Part shown: piece by piece, positions 16,259 through 24,673 of the stretch | Layout of the letters: each line of letters starts with the position of its first letter | How positions within the stretch are numbered: the stretch's first letter is position 1 | Source of the DNA: Gemmatimonadales bacterium | GTDB taxonomy: Bacteria > Gemmatimonadota > Gemmatimonadetes > Gemmatimonadales > GWC2-71-9 | Assembly (NCBI GenBank): GCA_041390145.1 | Contig: JAWKQM010000007.1 | Coordinates: 62,001-126,000 of the forward strand | Length of the DNA: 64,000 bases | Direction: 5' to 3' | The notes under the pieces: generated by a model | The model's database searches: none | The model's input: the letters and a program-made list of their open reading frames with translations, nothing else | Told to the model about the DNA's origin: nothing | Translations under genes and position numbers: made by a program

Positions 16259-18310
16259 ATGCTCGAAAGTCTCAAGTCGCGCCCGATCACGAAGCTGCCC
16301 GACGCCATCACCTTCGATGGCCGCATCCTGTACCTCACCGTGGACCCGGCGCTCGTCCGGAGCCAGCTCGACGGCACCGACCTCGAGTGGACGCCGGCCA
16401 TCGCGCTGCGGGACGACATCTCGACCGACGAGATCACCCCGGCCTACATCTGTTACTACTACGACCAGACCCTGGGGGACTTTCCCTACCTTGGCCTCAA
16501 GTGCGGGGAGGAGTTTCCGATCACTCGCGGCTCGGTGCGGCAGGGGGGCTTTGTCGCCTCGGTCAGCGGCAAGCGCCGGGGGAAGGGCTCGAGCCGGGAG
16601 CAATCCCCCTATGCGGAACTGATGGCCGGAATCAAGCTGGTGGTGGCCGAGAACATCGAGCGGATCTACCGGGAAAACTGCCAGAACCTCGGCGTGTTCA
16701 CGAGCACCGACTTCTCGGTGCTCGACCGGGTGCGCCGCGGCGAGCCGATTCCGCTGACGGTGTTCACCGACGGGGAAGGAGGCATCACCCGGGGCATCAT
16801 CGAGCACGGGGGCCTCTTCCAGTACAACGTGGCGCGCCTCCAGGGAAAGGTGCGCGTGCCGGATGTCACCACGAAGCAGCGGCCGATGACGCTCGCCGAA
16901 AAGGTGCTCGCTCGCCGCTGGGTGACCGACCTCTCCGGCAATCGCGTCGGCGTGCCGTACGTCAAGCCGGGCGACGAGGGCTTCGTCCGCACCGACATCC
17001 GCTTCAGCCACGAGTACGTGACCCCGATGGCCGCCATCTTCTGGCGCGACTTTGTCGGTGCCGACGAGAAGGTGGTGGACCCGGAGTCGATCTTCTTCTT
17101 CCGTGACCACCTGACCTTCCTCGAACTGGCAATGACCGACGCCCGCAAGGCGGAGGGGTTGCTCGACGTGGCGCTCGAGTTGAAGAAGAAGCAGGAGGAG
17201 TTCTCCGAGGAACAGGGCATCAAGCTCTACGGCGAACTGCCCCGGACGGCGCTGAACAGCATCGTCCAGGGGTCGGAAGCGATCTGCCACTCCAAGATGC
17301 TGGAGCGGCACGTGCTGCCGGGCCAGGTGGTCATCGGGAGCGACAGTCACACGCCGCACAGCGGCGCGGTGGGGTGCGTGGCGTTCGGCGTCGGCACCAC
17401 CGCCATCTTCAACTCCTGGCTGACCAAGGACGTCCGCCTGAAGGTGCCGGCGTCGGTCCTGATCCGCGTCAACGGGACCAAGCCGGCCAACGTGACGGCC
17501 AAGGACTTCATGCTGCAGATCCTGCGGCAGCCCTACGTGAAGAGTGGGCGGGCCATCGGGAAGATCGTCGAGTACGCCGGCGAGGCCGTCCAGGCGCTGT
17601 CAATCGATGAGCGCGCGACGATGACCAACATGGCGGCCGAGGTGGGGGCGTTTACCGGCATCATCGCGCCGGACGCGGTGACGGTGGACTATCTCGTGCG
17701 CGAGCGCGGGCTGCCGCGCGCCGAGGTCGAGGCGATGCTTGACGGCCTCTTCTCCGATCCCGACGCGGAATATGAGGAAGTGATCGACATCGACGCGTCC
17801 GCGCTCGAGCCGATGATTGCGCTGCCCGGCGATCCGGGGAATGGCCAGTTCATCCGGGAGCTCGGCGAGCAGGTCAGGCTGGATATCGCGTATGCGGGGA
17901 GCTGCACGGCGGGCAAGAAGGAAGACATGGACATGTACGCCGCGGTGTTGCGCGAGGCCGCCGAGGCCGGCGAACGCGTCCATCCCGACGTCCGGTTCTA
18001 CATCCAGTTCGGCAGCCAGGACGTCAAGCGGTACGCGGAGGAGCAGGGGTACGTGCAGATCTTCGAGGCGGTGGGCGCGGAAATCATCGAACCATCCTGC
18101 GGGGCCTGCATCAACGCGGGGCCCGGGGTGAGTTACGACCGCAAGACCGTCACGGTCAGCGCCATCAACCGCAACTTCCCGGGGCGGTCCGGTCCCGGCC
18201 AGCTCTACCTGGCCAGCCCCTACACCACGGCGGCGAGCGCGCTCGCCGGTTACATCACCGGCTGGGAGCCCAGGGCCAGTTTGGCGGGCACCAGCCCCGA
18301 TTCCCGGTAG
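16259..18310 (+). CDS. Aconitase-family hydratase with N-terminal swivel domain
   Basis: About 683 residues. The small LeuD-like swivel domain comes first (about 50-230: DDISTDEITPAYICYYYDQT, GKGSSREQSPYAE), and the large LeuC/AcnA-like iron-sulfur domains follow (GSDSHTPHSGAVGC near 359, cluster ligands Cys549, Cys614 and Cys617 in GSCTAG and SCGAC). In AcnA the swivel is C-terminal; AcnB also has it early but after a HEAT-like domain that is missing here. It dehydrates and rehydrates a citrate-type acid; citrate, methylcitrate or homocitrate cannot be told apart from sequence. Start chosen at 16259, with AGGAG 11 bases upstream. Its 3' end overlaps the next gene on the opposite strand by 61 bases. 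Confidence 0.88.
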   Translation: MLESLKSRPITKLPDAITFDGRILYLTVDPALVRSQLDGTDLEWTPAIALRDDISTDEITPAYICYYYDQTLGDFPYLGLKCGEEFPITRGSVRQGGFVASVSGKRRGKGSSREQSPYAELMAGIKLVVAENIERIYRENCQNLGVFTSTDFSVLDRVRRGEPIPLTVFTDGEGGITRGIIEHGGLFQYNVARLQGKVRVPDVTTKQRPMTLAEKVLARRWVTDLSGNRVGVPYVKPGDEGFVRTDIRFSHEYVTPMAAIFWRDFVGADEKVVDPESIFFFRDHLTFLELAMTDARKAEGLLDVALELKKKQEEFSEEQGIKLYGELPRTALNSIVQGSEAICHSKMLERHVLPGQVVIGSDSHTPHSGAVGCVAFGVGTTAIFNSWLTKDVRLKVPASVLIRVNGTKPANVTAKDFMLQILRQPYVKSGRAIGKIVEYAGEAVQALSIDERATMTNMAAEVGAFTGIIAPDAVTVDYLVRERGLPRAEVEAMLDGLFSDPDAEYEEVIDIDASALEPMIALPGDPGNGQFIRELGEQVRLDIAYAGSCTAGKKEDMDMYAAVLREAAEAGERVHPDVRFYIQFGSQDVKRYAEEQGYVQIFEAVGAEIIEPSCGACINAGPGVSYDRKTVTVSAINRNFPGRSGPGQLYLASPYTTAASALAGYITGWEPRASLAGTSPDSR

Positions 18311-19473
18311 TCGCTGCGGGGGTTCCACAGCACCCAGCTGTCGATCCCCACGTCCGCGGCGGCCTGGATTTGCGCGCGGACGTGCTCGCCGGTGTATCGG
18401 GGCGCGCCGAGGGTGAACGCCTGCAGGTAGGGCCGGATGCTGGCCGGCTTCTCGAGCAGGGCACTCCGCTTCAGCCCGTCCTCCAGCGCGCGTCGGACCA
18501 CGAGATACGGTTCGGCGTTCGGCGTCTGGGTCCCGTACATTCCCGGCGCATAGTGACTTGGGTACACCATCGGCAGCACCACGTCCGACAATCCCACCAG
18601 ATCTTCCCAGACCTGCCCGATGCCCATGTCGCCCGTCATGACCGTCGTCATCCCGAAGACATCGAGGGTCACCGGCACGTCGAAGGGCTGCATCCGCTCC
18701 CGCAGGAGGGTCAGGTTGCGCCGCACCCCCGCGCGCGTGGTTTCACCCGCCCGGCGCGCGGGAAAGACGGCGCTCGCCATCCGGCTCCGGGGCTCGTCCG
18801 GAAACCGGACGTAGTCGAACTGCACCTCCGCAAATCCCATCTTCACCGCCTCCGCGGCGAGCTGGGCGGCGTAGATCCAGACCGAGTCATTGAAGGCGTC
18901 CACCCACGCGGTGCCGCGCCGGTCGCGCCAGAGTCCGCCCTCGACGTTCTGGATGGCCCATGCCGGTTTGCCCACGGCCAGCAGCGGATCCTTCGCGACC
19001 ACGATGCGCGCGATGGGATAGATGCCGTGCGCCAGCAACTCACGCACTCGCGCCTCGGTGTCCCGGGCGCGCAATTCCTTGTTGGCACCGATCGCGATGG
19101 CGGTCGGCACGCTGGAGGGGTAGGTGAGGTAGCCGGTGTCATCCTTCAGGTCGATGACCAGGGCGTTGACCTCGGTCTCGTCGGCGAGTCGGACCAATTC
19201 GTGGAACCGGTTGCCCCCGAAGGCCCAGGCGTTGACGTACAACGCGCGCACATGGTCCGGCTGTCGGACCAGCGGCGGACTCGGCCAGGGGGAATGGAGA
19301 TGCGAGGGCAGCGGCGGGAGCGGGGCCAGAAAGTCGACGCCGTAGGAGGCCGGCAATTCCCGATGCCACCGCCCATCCTGGGCGGCGGCAGGGGTGCCGA
19401 GTATTGCACTCAGTGCGATGATGATGCCGATGCCTGAACCGCGCACAAGGACGCTCCGGCCCCGGGGGGCCAT
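18250..19473 (-). CDS. Exported DUF4015-type putative glycoside hydrolase
   Basis: A 407-residue secreted protein. The signal peptide starts at the ATG at 19473; the longer open frame upstream is Pro/Ser/Arg-rich and overlaps the OmpA gene. The body shows the DUF4015 TIM-barrel hallmarks: ALVIDLKDDTGYLTY, GIYPIARIVVAKDP, FAEVQFDYVRFPDE, DVFGMTT and VLPMVYPSHY. This family is grouped with glycoside hydrolases, but activity is unproven. It converges with the aconitase gene and overlaps it by 61 bases, unusually long for a tail-to-tail pair. Confidence 0.85.
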   Translation of the reverse strand: MAPRGRSVLVRGSGIGIIIALSAILGTPAAAQDGRWHRELPASYGVDFLAPLPPLPSHLHSPWPSPPLVRQPDHVRALYVNAWAFGGNRFHELVRLADETEVNALVIDLKDDTGYLTYPSSVPTAIAIGANKELRARDTEARVRELLAHGIYPIARIVVAKDPLLAVGKPAWAIQNVEGGLWRDRRGTAWVDAFNDSVWIYAAQLAAEAVKMGFAEVQFDYVRFPDEPRSRMASAVFPARRAGETTRAGVRRNLTLLRERMQPFDVPVTLDVFGMTTVMTGDMGIGQVWEDLVGLSDVVLPMVYPSHYAPGMYGTQTPNAEPYLVVRRALEDGLKRSALLEKPASIRPYLQAFTLGAPRYTGEHVRAQIQAAADVGIDSWVLWNPRSDYRESGLVPAKLALGSQPVM

Positions 19474-19519
19474 TGCAGGACGCCAGTGGTCGTGCAGGGG
19501 GTCAGGGCGGGGGCGGGAG

Positions 19520-20941
19520 CTAGGTGCCGATGATCCTGATCTCGGTCCGGCGGTTCTGGGCGGGAGCCGCGTCGGGATTGGACTCCGTAGAACCTGCGCC
19601 GCGCGCCTGCATCTGCCGAGGGCTGACGCCCTTGCTGAGCAGGAAGTTCCTGACGGCATCGGCGCGTGCCGCGGAGAGCTGGATGTTGGCCGGCTCGGAG
19701 GAGGCGTCGTCGGCATGGCCGACGATCTCCACCACGAGCCGCTGGTCGGCTCTGAGAACGCCGATCACCGAGTCCAGCACGGGCAGTGCAGCACCGCCGA
19801 TGGTGCTGCTCTGGGGGGCAAACGCCGTGCCGGGGACCGTCCAGGGCCCCGGCGTGGGCGCCGACGGCGCGGCGGCAGCGCCCGCGGCGGCGGCGGCACC
19901 TGCGGGCGGGGGTGTGGCTGAGGGGGGGCATCCAAAACTGTTGACCGTCTCGCCCGCCGGGGTGGTCGGGCACTGGTCGATCCCGTCAGGCACCTTGTCG
20001 TTGTCCGAGTCGCCGGGACATCCCAATGCGTCCACCGTCGCGCCGGCCGGCGTGGCGGGGCAGCGATCGAGTCCATCGGACACGCCGTCGGCATCCGCAT
20101 CGGTGGGGCAGCCAGTCGCGTCGACCTGCGAGCCCGCCGGCGTGTCCGGGCACTGATCCACGCCGTCCACCACGCCGTCCTTGTCGGAATCGCTGGGGCA
20201 GCCGGCGGCATCCACGGTCGCCCCGGCGGGGGTGTTCGGGCAGCGGTCGAGTCCGTCGGGCACGCCGTCGCCGTCGGTGTCGGAGGGACACCCCTGCTTG
20301 TTGACGATCGCCCCCATGGGCGTATCGGGGCACTTGTCCTTCCGGTCGAACACGCCATCTCGGTCGGTGTCGATCAGCGGACGGCTGCCGACCATGAAGG
20401 CCAGGCCCAGGCTCCCGACAATATTGGCGAAGGACGGGGTGTAGCTGACGCTCTGGTAGTCGAGTCCACCGCGGAGCATGATCGTCGGCGACAGTGCCGC
20501 CCGGAATCCGCCGCCGACGACCAAGTCAGACGCCGTGCCACAGGGGCCTGACCCCGGCACCGAGACCGTGGGACAGTCGTTGAACTTGGTCGTCCCGATC
20601 CCCGCCTTGAGGAAGAGCGAGCTCGACTCGCCTGCCCGGATATTGTAGAGCAGCGAGGCCGTGCCGGTGAGGACGTTGGTGGATGCCCCGTTGGCGGCCT
20701 TCGGGTTGGAGGCCAGGCCTTCGAGCTCGATCCCCAGGTTCATCGGCAGCCAGAACCCGATGCGCAGGGCGCCGCCAAAGCCGGGATCGAGGTCGGTGAC
20801 CGAGGCGAACGACGTGACGGCGCCCGCCGCGCCCAGTTCCAGGAGGTACTGCCGCCGCTGGGCACGGAGCGGCGTGGCGAGGAGGAAGAGCAGGGCCGTG
20901 AGCGCCAGGGCGCGAAAGCGGGGAATCGTCATTTGCATCAT
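19520..20941 (-). CDS. OmpA-family protein with thrombospondin type-3 repeats
   Basis: About 473 residues: signal peptide (FRALALTALLFLLATPLRAQ), N-terminal 8-strand-like barrel to about residue 190, then five Asp-rich calcium-binding TSP3 units of about 36 residues (for example DTDGDGVPDGLDRCPNTPAG), an Ala/Pro hinge, and a C-terminal peptidoglycan-binding OmpA domain (VEIVGHADD, LSAARADAVRNFLLSKGV, NRRTEIRI). It anchors the outer membrane to the wall. The repeats are visible in DNA as about 108-base units at 19940-20390. Start assigned at the first Met of MMQMTIPRF. Confidence 0.93.
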   Translation of the reverse strand: MMQMTIPRFRALALTALLFLLATPLRAQRRQYLLELGAAGAVTSFASVTDLDPGFGGALRIGFWLPMNLGIELEGLASNPKAANGASTNVLTGTASLLYNIRAGESSSLFLKAGIGTTKFNDCPTVSVPGSGPCGTASDLVVGGGFRAALSPTIMLRGGLDYQSVSYTPSFANIVGSLGLAFMVGSRPLIDTDRDGVFDRKDKCPDTPMGAIVNKQGCPSDTDGDGVPDGLDRCPNTPAGATVDAAGCPSDSDKDGVVDGVDQCPDTPAGSQVDATGCPTDADADGVSDGLDRCPATPAGATVDALGCPGDSDNDKVPDGIDQCPTTPAGETVNSFGCPPSATPPPAGAAAAAGAAAAPSAPTPGPWTVPGTAFAPQSSTIGGAALPVLDSVIGVLRADQRLVVEIVGHADDASSEPANIQLSAARADAVRNFLLSKGVSPRQMQARGAGSTESNPDAAPAQNRRTEIRIIGT

Positions 20942-21056
20942 AGATACGGGCGGAACGGGGGCGGGGCAAGCGCGCCCGGCTTGGAAAGCACCCGGCGCCG
21001 CGCTACGATTGACGGATACGTTGGTTGTTCCGTCACTCCGGCCAGGGGAGCTTCCA

Positions 21057-21287
21057 GTGAAATTCACCATCCAGTTTTGCGTCGTTTGAAACTACCGGCC
21101 CCGGGCCGCCAGTTTGGCGGCCGAGCTGGAGCAGGCGTTTCCCGGAGTCGAGGTCGGTCTCATCGACTCCTCCGGGGGCGTGTTTGAAGTGACCATGGAC
21201 GGTCGCCTCATCTACTCAAAGAAGGCGCTGAAGCGCCACGCCGAACCTGGTGAGGTGCTTCGCCTGGCGCGCGAGGCGCAGGGCTGA
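21057..21287 (+). CDS. SelW/Rdx-family selenoprotein (in-frame UGA = Sec)
   Basis: A 76-residue thioredoxin-like redox protein read through TGA at 21087-21089 as selenocysteine. The frame starts at GTG 21057 with AGGGGAG 6 bases upstream, gives VKFTIQFCVV, then Sec11, then NYRPRAASLAAEL, and runs to TGA at 21285. Cys8-x-x-Sec11 is the redox motif of the Rdx/SelW family, and the later part (GGVFEVTMDG, IYSKKALKRH, EPGEVLRL) has the family's typical ending. A hairpin follows the UGA. It is 5 bases upstream of pfkA, so the two are probably cotranscribed. Automatic calling would truncate this gene. Confidence 0.9.
21087..21122 (+). promoter_or_regulatory. Bacterial SECIS candidate at the Sec codon
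   Basis: Downstream of TGA (21087-21089), GGCCGCC (21104-21110) pairs perfectly with GGCGGCC (21116-21122) around the loop AGTTT. The loop carries GU about 22 bases after the UGA. Bacterial SECIS elements are hairpins inside the coding region whose apical loop, with GU, lies about 16-37 bases after UGA and is bound by SelB, so both geometry and position fit. Confidence 0.8.
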
Positions 21288-21292
21288 GCCGC

Positions 21293-22372
21293 ATGCGCAT
21301 CGCCATCTCCACCGGCGGCGGGGACGCGCCAGGCCTGAACGCGGTCATTCGCGCCGTGGTCCTGGCGGCGCACCAGCGCGGGTGGCAGTGCTATGGCATC
21401 CGGCGCGGCTTCGGTGGACTGCTTGGCAACGACGGCATCATGACGCTCAACAGCACCGCCGTGCGCGGCATCACCCACCTGGGCGGGACAATCCTCGGTA
21501 CCACCAATCGTGGCAACCCGTTCCGCTGGGCAACCCCGCAGGCGGACGGGTCGCTCACCGAGGTGGACCGATCCGACGACCTGGTCGCCGCCTTCCGCGC
21601 CAGCGGGTTCGACGCGCTCGTGTCCATCGGCGGTGACGGCAGCCTGAAGATCGCGCATGACCTCTGGAAACAGGGGCTGCCGGTGGTGGGCGTACCGAAG
21701 ACGATCGACAACGACGTCGAGGGGACCCTGGTCACCTTCGGATTTGACAGCGCGGTGACGACCGCCACCGAGGCGATCGACAAGCTCCACACCACCGCCG
21801 AGAGCCACGACCGGGTGATGGTCGTCGAGTTGATGGGTCGGGACACCGGGTGGATCGCGTTGAACAGTGCCGTCTCGGCGAGCGCCGACGTCGTCCTGGT
21901 GCCGGAGATTCCCTTCGAGATTGAGCGGGTGTGCGACGCAATCCGGCTTCGGGAGGCCACCGGACGGCACTACAGCATCGTGGTGGTGGCGGAGGGCGCG
22001 CGGCCCAAGGGTGGGGACGCCCTCCTCGTCGAGCGGCGGGCGGCGGGGACGGTGGACCGGCTCGGCGGCATCGGGAGCCGCGTGGCGGCGGCCATCGCCG
22101 AGCGGACCGGAAAGGAGACCCGCACCCTGGTGCTCGGGCACCTGCAGCGGGGCGGCAGTCCCACGACGTTCGACCGCCTGCTCGCCCTGCGCTTCGGCAC
22201 GGCGGCCGTGCGTGCTATTGCCGCCGAGCAGTTCGGCTGCATGGTCGCCTACACGCCGCCGACCATTTCCACCGTTCCCCTGGCCGATGTCATCGGCCGC
22301 ACCAAGTGCGTCCCGCTCGATTCGGACACAATCCAGACGGCGCGCGACATCGGCATCAGCCTCGGCGACTGA
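21293..22372 (+). CDS. pfkA: 6-phosphofructokinase, ATP-type active site
   Basis: A 359-residue phosphofructokinase that converts fructose 6-phosphate to the 1,6-bisphosphate in glycolysis. Motifs: STGGGDAPGLN at 6-16, IGGDGSLKI at 112-120 and VPKTIDNDVEGT at 134-145. Gly in GGDGS suggests ATP rather than pyrophosphate as donor, while Lys in PKTIDND is typical of group III enzymes, which include both ATP and PPi users; ATP use is therefore likely but not proven. It directly follows the selenoprotein (5-base gap). Confidence 0.93.
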   Translation: MRIAISTGGGDAPGLNAVIRAVVLAAHQRGWQCYGIRRGFGGLLGNDGIMTLNSTAVRGITHLGGTILGTTNRGNPFRWATPQADGSLTEVDRSDDLVAAFRASGFDALVSIGGDGSLKIAHDLWKQGLPVVGVPKTIDNDVEGTLVTFGFDSAVTTATEAIDKLHTTAESHDRVMVVELMGRDTGWIALNSAVSASADVVLVPEIPFEIERVCDAIRLREATGRHYSIVVVAEGARPKGGDALLVERRAAGTVDRLGGIGSRVAAAIAERTGKETRTLVLGHLQRGGSPTTFDRLLALRFGTAAVRAIAAEQFGCMVAYTPPTISTVPLADVIGRTKCVPLDSDTIQTARDIGISLGD

Positions 22373-22390
22373 ACCGGGCCCGCTCCAGCG

Positions 22391-22960
22391 CTACCACCCT
22401 CCCGCCAGAAAACGCTCCACGATCCGGTGCCCGACCTCGGTGAGGACCGACTCGGGGTGGAATTGCGTGCCCACCACCGGATGCGTGCGATGTCGAACCC
22501 CCATGATTTCGCCATCCTCCGCCGTCCCGATCACCTGCAGGTCCTCGGGGAGGGAGGTGCGCTCCAGTGCCAGCGAGTGATAGCGCGTCGCCGTGAAGGG
22601 ATTCGGAAGCCGGGCGAAGAGTCCGGTCCCATCGTGGGACACGTCTGAGGTCTTGCCGTGCATCGGACGGGCGGCGCGGACGACCCACGCCCCGTAGGCG
22701 GCACCAATCGCCTGGTGGCCGAGGCAGACGCCGAGGATCGGGACGGTGGGTCCAAACCGCCGGATGGCTGCGATCGAGATGCCCGCTTCCGCGGGGGTGC
22801 ACGGTCCCGGGGAGACGATGATGTGCGTCGGCGCCAGTGCGGCGATGTCTTCGACCGTCAGTGCGTCGTTCCGGCGGACCAGTGGCTCCCGGCCGAGTTC
22901 ACGGACATACCGGGCCAGGTTCCAGACGAAGGAGTCGTAGTTGTCGAGGAGGAGGATCAC
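22391..22960 (-). CDS. pabA: Aminodeoxychorismate synthase glutaminase subunit
   Basis: A 189-residue class I glutamine amidotransferase that supplies ammonia to PabB for p-aminobenzoate synthesis. Start GTG, followed by ILLLDNYDSFVWNL; nucleophile Cys in GVCLGHQAIG (Cys79); His/Glu in QFHPESVLTEVG. The GTG overlaps the pabB stop (GTGA), so translation is coupled. TrpG-like sequences look alike; assignment as PabA rests on the PabB partner and pterin genes beside it. It may serve both pathways, as in some bacteria. Confidence 0.9.
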   Translation of the reverse strand: MILLLDNYDSFVWNLARYVRELGREPLVRRNDALTVEDIAALAPTHIIVSPGPCTPAEAGISIAAIRRFGPTVPILGVCLGHQAIGAAYGAWVVRAARPMHGKTSDVSHDGTGLFARLPNPFTATRYHSLALERTSLPEDLQVIGTAEDGEIMGVRHRTHPVVGTQFHPESVLTEVGHRIVERFLAGGW

Positions 22961-24321
22961 GCGGCCGTCCCGAACGCGCGCCGGATGCCGGCGGCCTTGT
23001 CCAGCGTTTCCTGGAATTCCATCGCGGGGTCCGAATCGGCGACAATGCCGCCCCCGGCGTGGAAGTACGCGCAGCCATCCTGCAACGTGACCGTCCGGAT
23101 CGCGATACTGCTGTCCATGGCGCCGGTCAGGCCGAGCCAGCCGATCGTGCCGCAGTACACGCCGCGCGCCACCGGCTCGAGCTCGGTCAGGATCTCCATG
23201 GCGCGCACCTTCGGCGCCCCGGTGATCGACCCCCCTGGAAACGCGGCGCGGAGCAGGTCGGCCGCGGTCCGCTCCGGTTCGAGGCGCCCCGTCACGATCG
23301 ACTCGAGATGGTGCACGGTGGGATGGCTTTCCAGGGCACAGAGTGCGGGAACCTCCACCGATCCCGGCCGGCAGACCTTTGACAGGTCGTTCCGTAGCAG
23401 GTCCACGATCATCACGTTTTCGGCGCGGTCCTTGGCGCTCGTCAGCAGTTCGTCGGCGAGTCGTCGATCCTCCGCGGGCGTTGCGCCCCGGGGCCGTGTT
23501 CCCTTGATCGGGCGTGTCTCGACATGGCCCGCCGTGTCCACCGAGAGAAACCGTTCCGGCGATGCGCTGGCGACGGCGAACCCGTCTCCCTGGAAATAGG
23601 CGGAGAAGGGGGCGGGGTTCGCCGCCACGAGGCGCCGGTAAAAGTTGAACGGCTCGTCGGTCCACGGGGCCGAGAAGCGCTGCGACATGTTGGCCTGAAA
23701 GATGTCGCCCGCGAGGATGTACTGACGCACCCGCTCGACGGCTCGCAGGTATTCCTCGCGGGTGAACCCAGAAGCAACATCTGGTGCCGAGACGTTGTGG
23801 CTCGCCTTCACGGTGGTCGCGGGAGCCCTCAGCCTCTGGACGATGTCTTCGATCCGCGATGTCGCGGACGGCCCCGCAGCCCCGCGGCCCCGCTGCCCAG
23901 CCATGACCCACGCTCTCCCCTGTTCATGGTCCCAGGAGATCACCCAGTCATACGCGCCGAACCAGGCATCGGGCAGTGCCAGGTCATCGGCACGCGGGAC
24001 GGGCAGTCGCTCAAGCCGTCGCCCGAATTCGTAGCCGAGGAAGCCGGCCACGCCGCCCTGGAAGGGCGGAAGCCCCGCGATCGGCTCCTGCCGGTTGGAG
24101 GCGATGAATTCCGCGACCTCCCGCAGCACGTCGCGCTCGTCAGCGGGGTGACTGGTCCAGACGTGCGAAGGGTCGGCGGTCAGATAGGAGCAGCGGCTCA
24201 GCGCCGAGCCGCGGGCGGAACTCTCGAGGAGGAGCGGGTAGGGGAGGTCGAGCAGCCGTGCGCAGGCCTCTGACGGGGAGGGGGCATCGATCAGCTCCTC
24301 GACGAGAACCGGCTGTGGAAT
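22957..24321 (-). CDS. pabB: Aminodeoxychorismate synthase component I, probable ATT start
   Basis: About 454 residues. It makes 4-amino-4-deoxychorismate from chorismate, the entry to the pABA branch of folate. Signature PIKGTRPRG (Lys of PIKGT marks PabB rather than TrpE), FQANMSQRF, LLRNDLSKV and GGSITGAPKVRAM are present. The in-frame GTG at 24129 would drop 64 residues that are clearly family-like (LDLPYPLLLESSARGSALSR). The frame extends to an ATT at 24321 with AAGGAG 7 bases upstream, overlapping the end of the PCD gene; ATT is therefore my start. A repeat-encoded insert (AGQRGRGAAGPSA) lies near residue 140. Confidence 0.88.
   Translation of the reverse strand: MPQPVLVEELIDAPSPSEACARLLDLPYPLLLESSARGSALSRCSYLTADPSHVWTSHPADERDVLREVAEFIASNRQEPIAGLPPFQGGVAGFLGYEFGRRLERLPVPRADDLALPDAWFGAYDWVISWDHEQGRAWVMAGQRGRGAAGPSATSRIEDIVQRLRAPATTVKASHNVSAPDVASGFTREEYLRAVERVRQYILAGDIFQANMSQRFSAPWTDEPFNFYRRLVAANPAPFSAYFQGDGFAVASASPERFLSVDTAGHVETRPIKGTRPRGATPAEDRRLADELLTSAKDRAENVMIVDLLRNDLSKVCRPGSVEVPALCALESHPTVHHLESIVTGRLEPERTAADLLRAAFPGGSITGAPKVRAMEILTELEPVARGVYCGTIGWLGLTGAMDSSIAIRTVTLQDGCAYFHAGGGIVADSDPAMEFQETLDKAAGIRRAFGTAA
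23861..23905 (-). repeat. GC-rich repeat inserted in frame within pabB
   Basis: Contains the 12-mer GGGCAGCGGGGC in inverse orientation at 23887-23898 and is translated as AGQRGRGAAGPSA, in a surface-loop-like position between WVM and SRIEDIV. Same family as the copies in lon, dnaE2, the imuB-like gene and the radical SAM gene. Confidence 0.7.
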
Positions 24322-24322
24322 G

Positions 24323-24670
24323 TCAGCGCTCCTTCACGAACTTGCGCGTCGTGCCACGGAGTGCCGAACCCGTGGCGGGCCGCCAAAGCACCACTTCGTC
24401 GATTTTTCGCGCCAGTTCAAGGTCCTTGTCGGTCACGCCGTTGGCGGTGTGGGTATTCAGCTGCACCGACAGTTTGCCCCAGCTGATGGTCAGGTCGGGG
24501 TGGTGGTCCGCTGCCTCGCAGAGGAAGCCGATCGCGTTGACCGCCATGAGTGTGGTCGGCCATCCGTCGGTTTCATAGAACCGGATGATGGTGTCTTCCT
24601 GAAACTCCCAGCCCACCGGGAGGCGATCGCCGACCGTGGTCATGTCCCAGGTCCGCTCTTTGTCGCTCAT
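24323..24670 (-). CDS. Pterin-4a-carbinolamine dehydratase-like protein
   Basis: A 115-residue PCD/DCoH-family protein. The signature CEAADHHPDLTISWGKLSVQ, followed by THTANGVTDKD, holds the catalytic His-His-Pro and the distal Asp. The classical role is dehydrating 4a-hydroxytetrahydropterin; in bacteria without an aromatic hydroxylase such proteins cluster with folate or molybdopterin genes and may have another task. It sits between the PTPS-like gene (3-base gap) and pabB, in one operon. Confidence 0.9.
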   Translation of the reverse strand: MSDKERTWDMTTVGDRLPVGWEFQEDTIIRFYETDGWPTTLMAVNAIGFLCEAADHHPDLTISWGKLSVQLNTHTANGVTDKDLELARKIDEVVLWRPATGSALRGTTRKFVKER

Positions 24671-24673
24671 CGG

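Noticed and set aside
19930..20400. Regular about 108-base repeats that could suggest a CRISPR or tandem array
   Set aside because: They are in-frame TSP3 calcium-binding repeats of the OmpA protein, with no spacer structure.
20661..21089. 142-residue frame ending FTIQFCVV
   Set aside because: It is antisense to the OmpA gene and only its last residues belong to the selenoprotein, cut at the Sec codon.
21087..21089. UGA in the Rdx gene as a pseudogene stop
   Set aside because: The frame stays intact and family-like after UGA, the stop sits exactly at the Sec position of Cys-x-x-Sec, and a SECIS-like hairpin follows.
22391..22960. Assignment as trpG of a tryptophan operon
   Set aside because: The coupled partner has the PabB marker PIKGT, and pterin genes, not trp genes, surround it; dual use remains possible.
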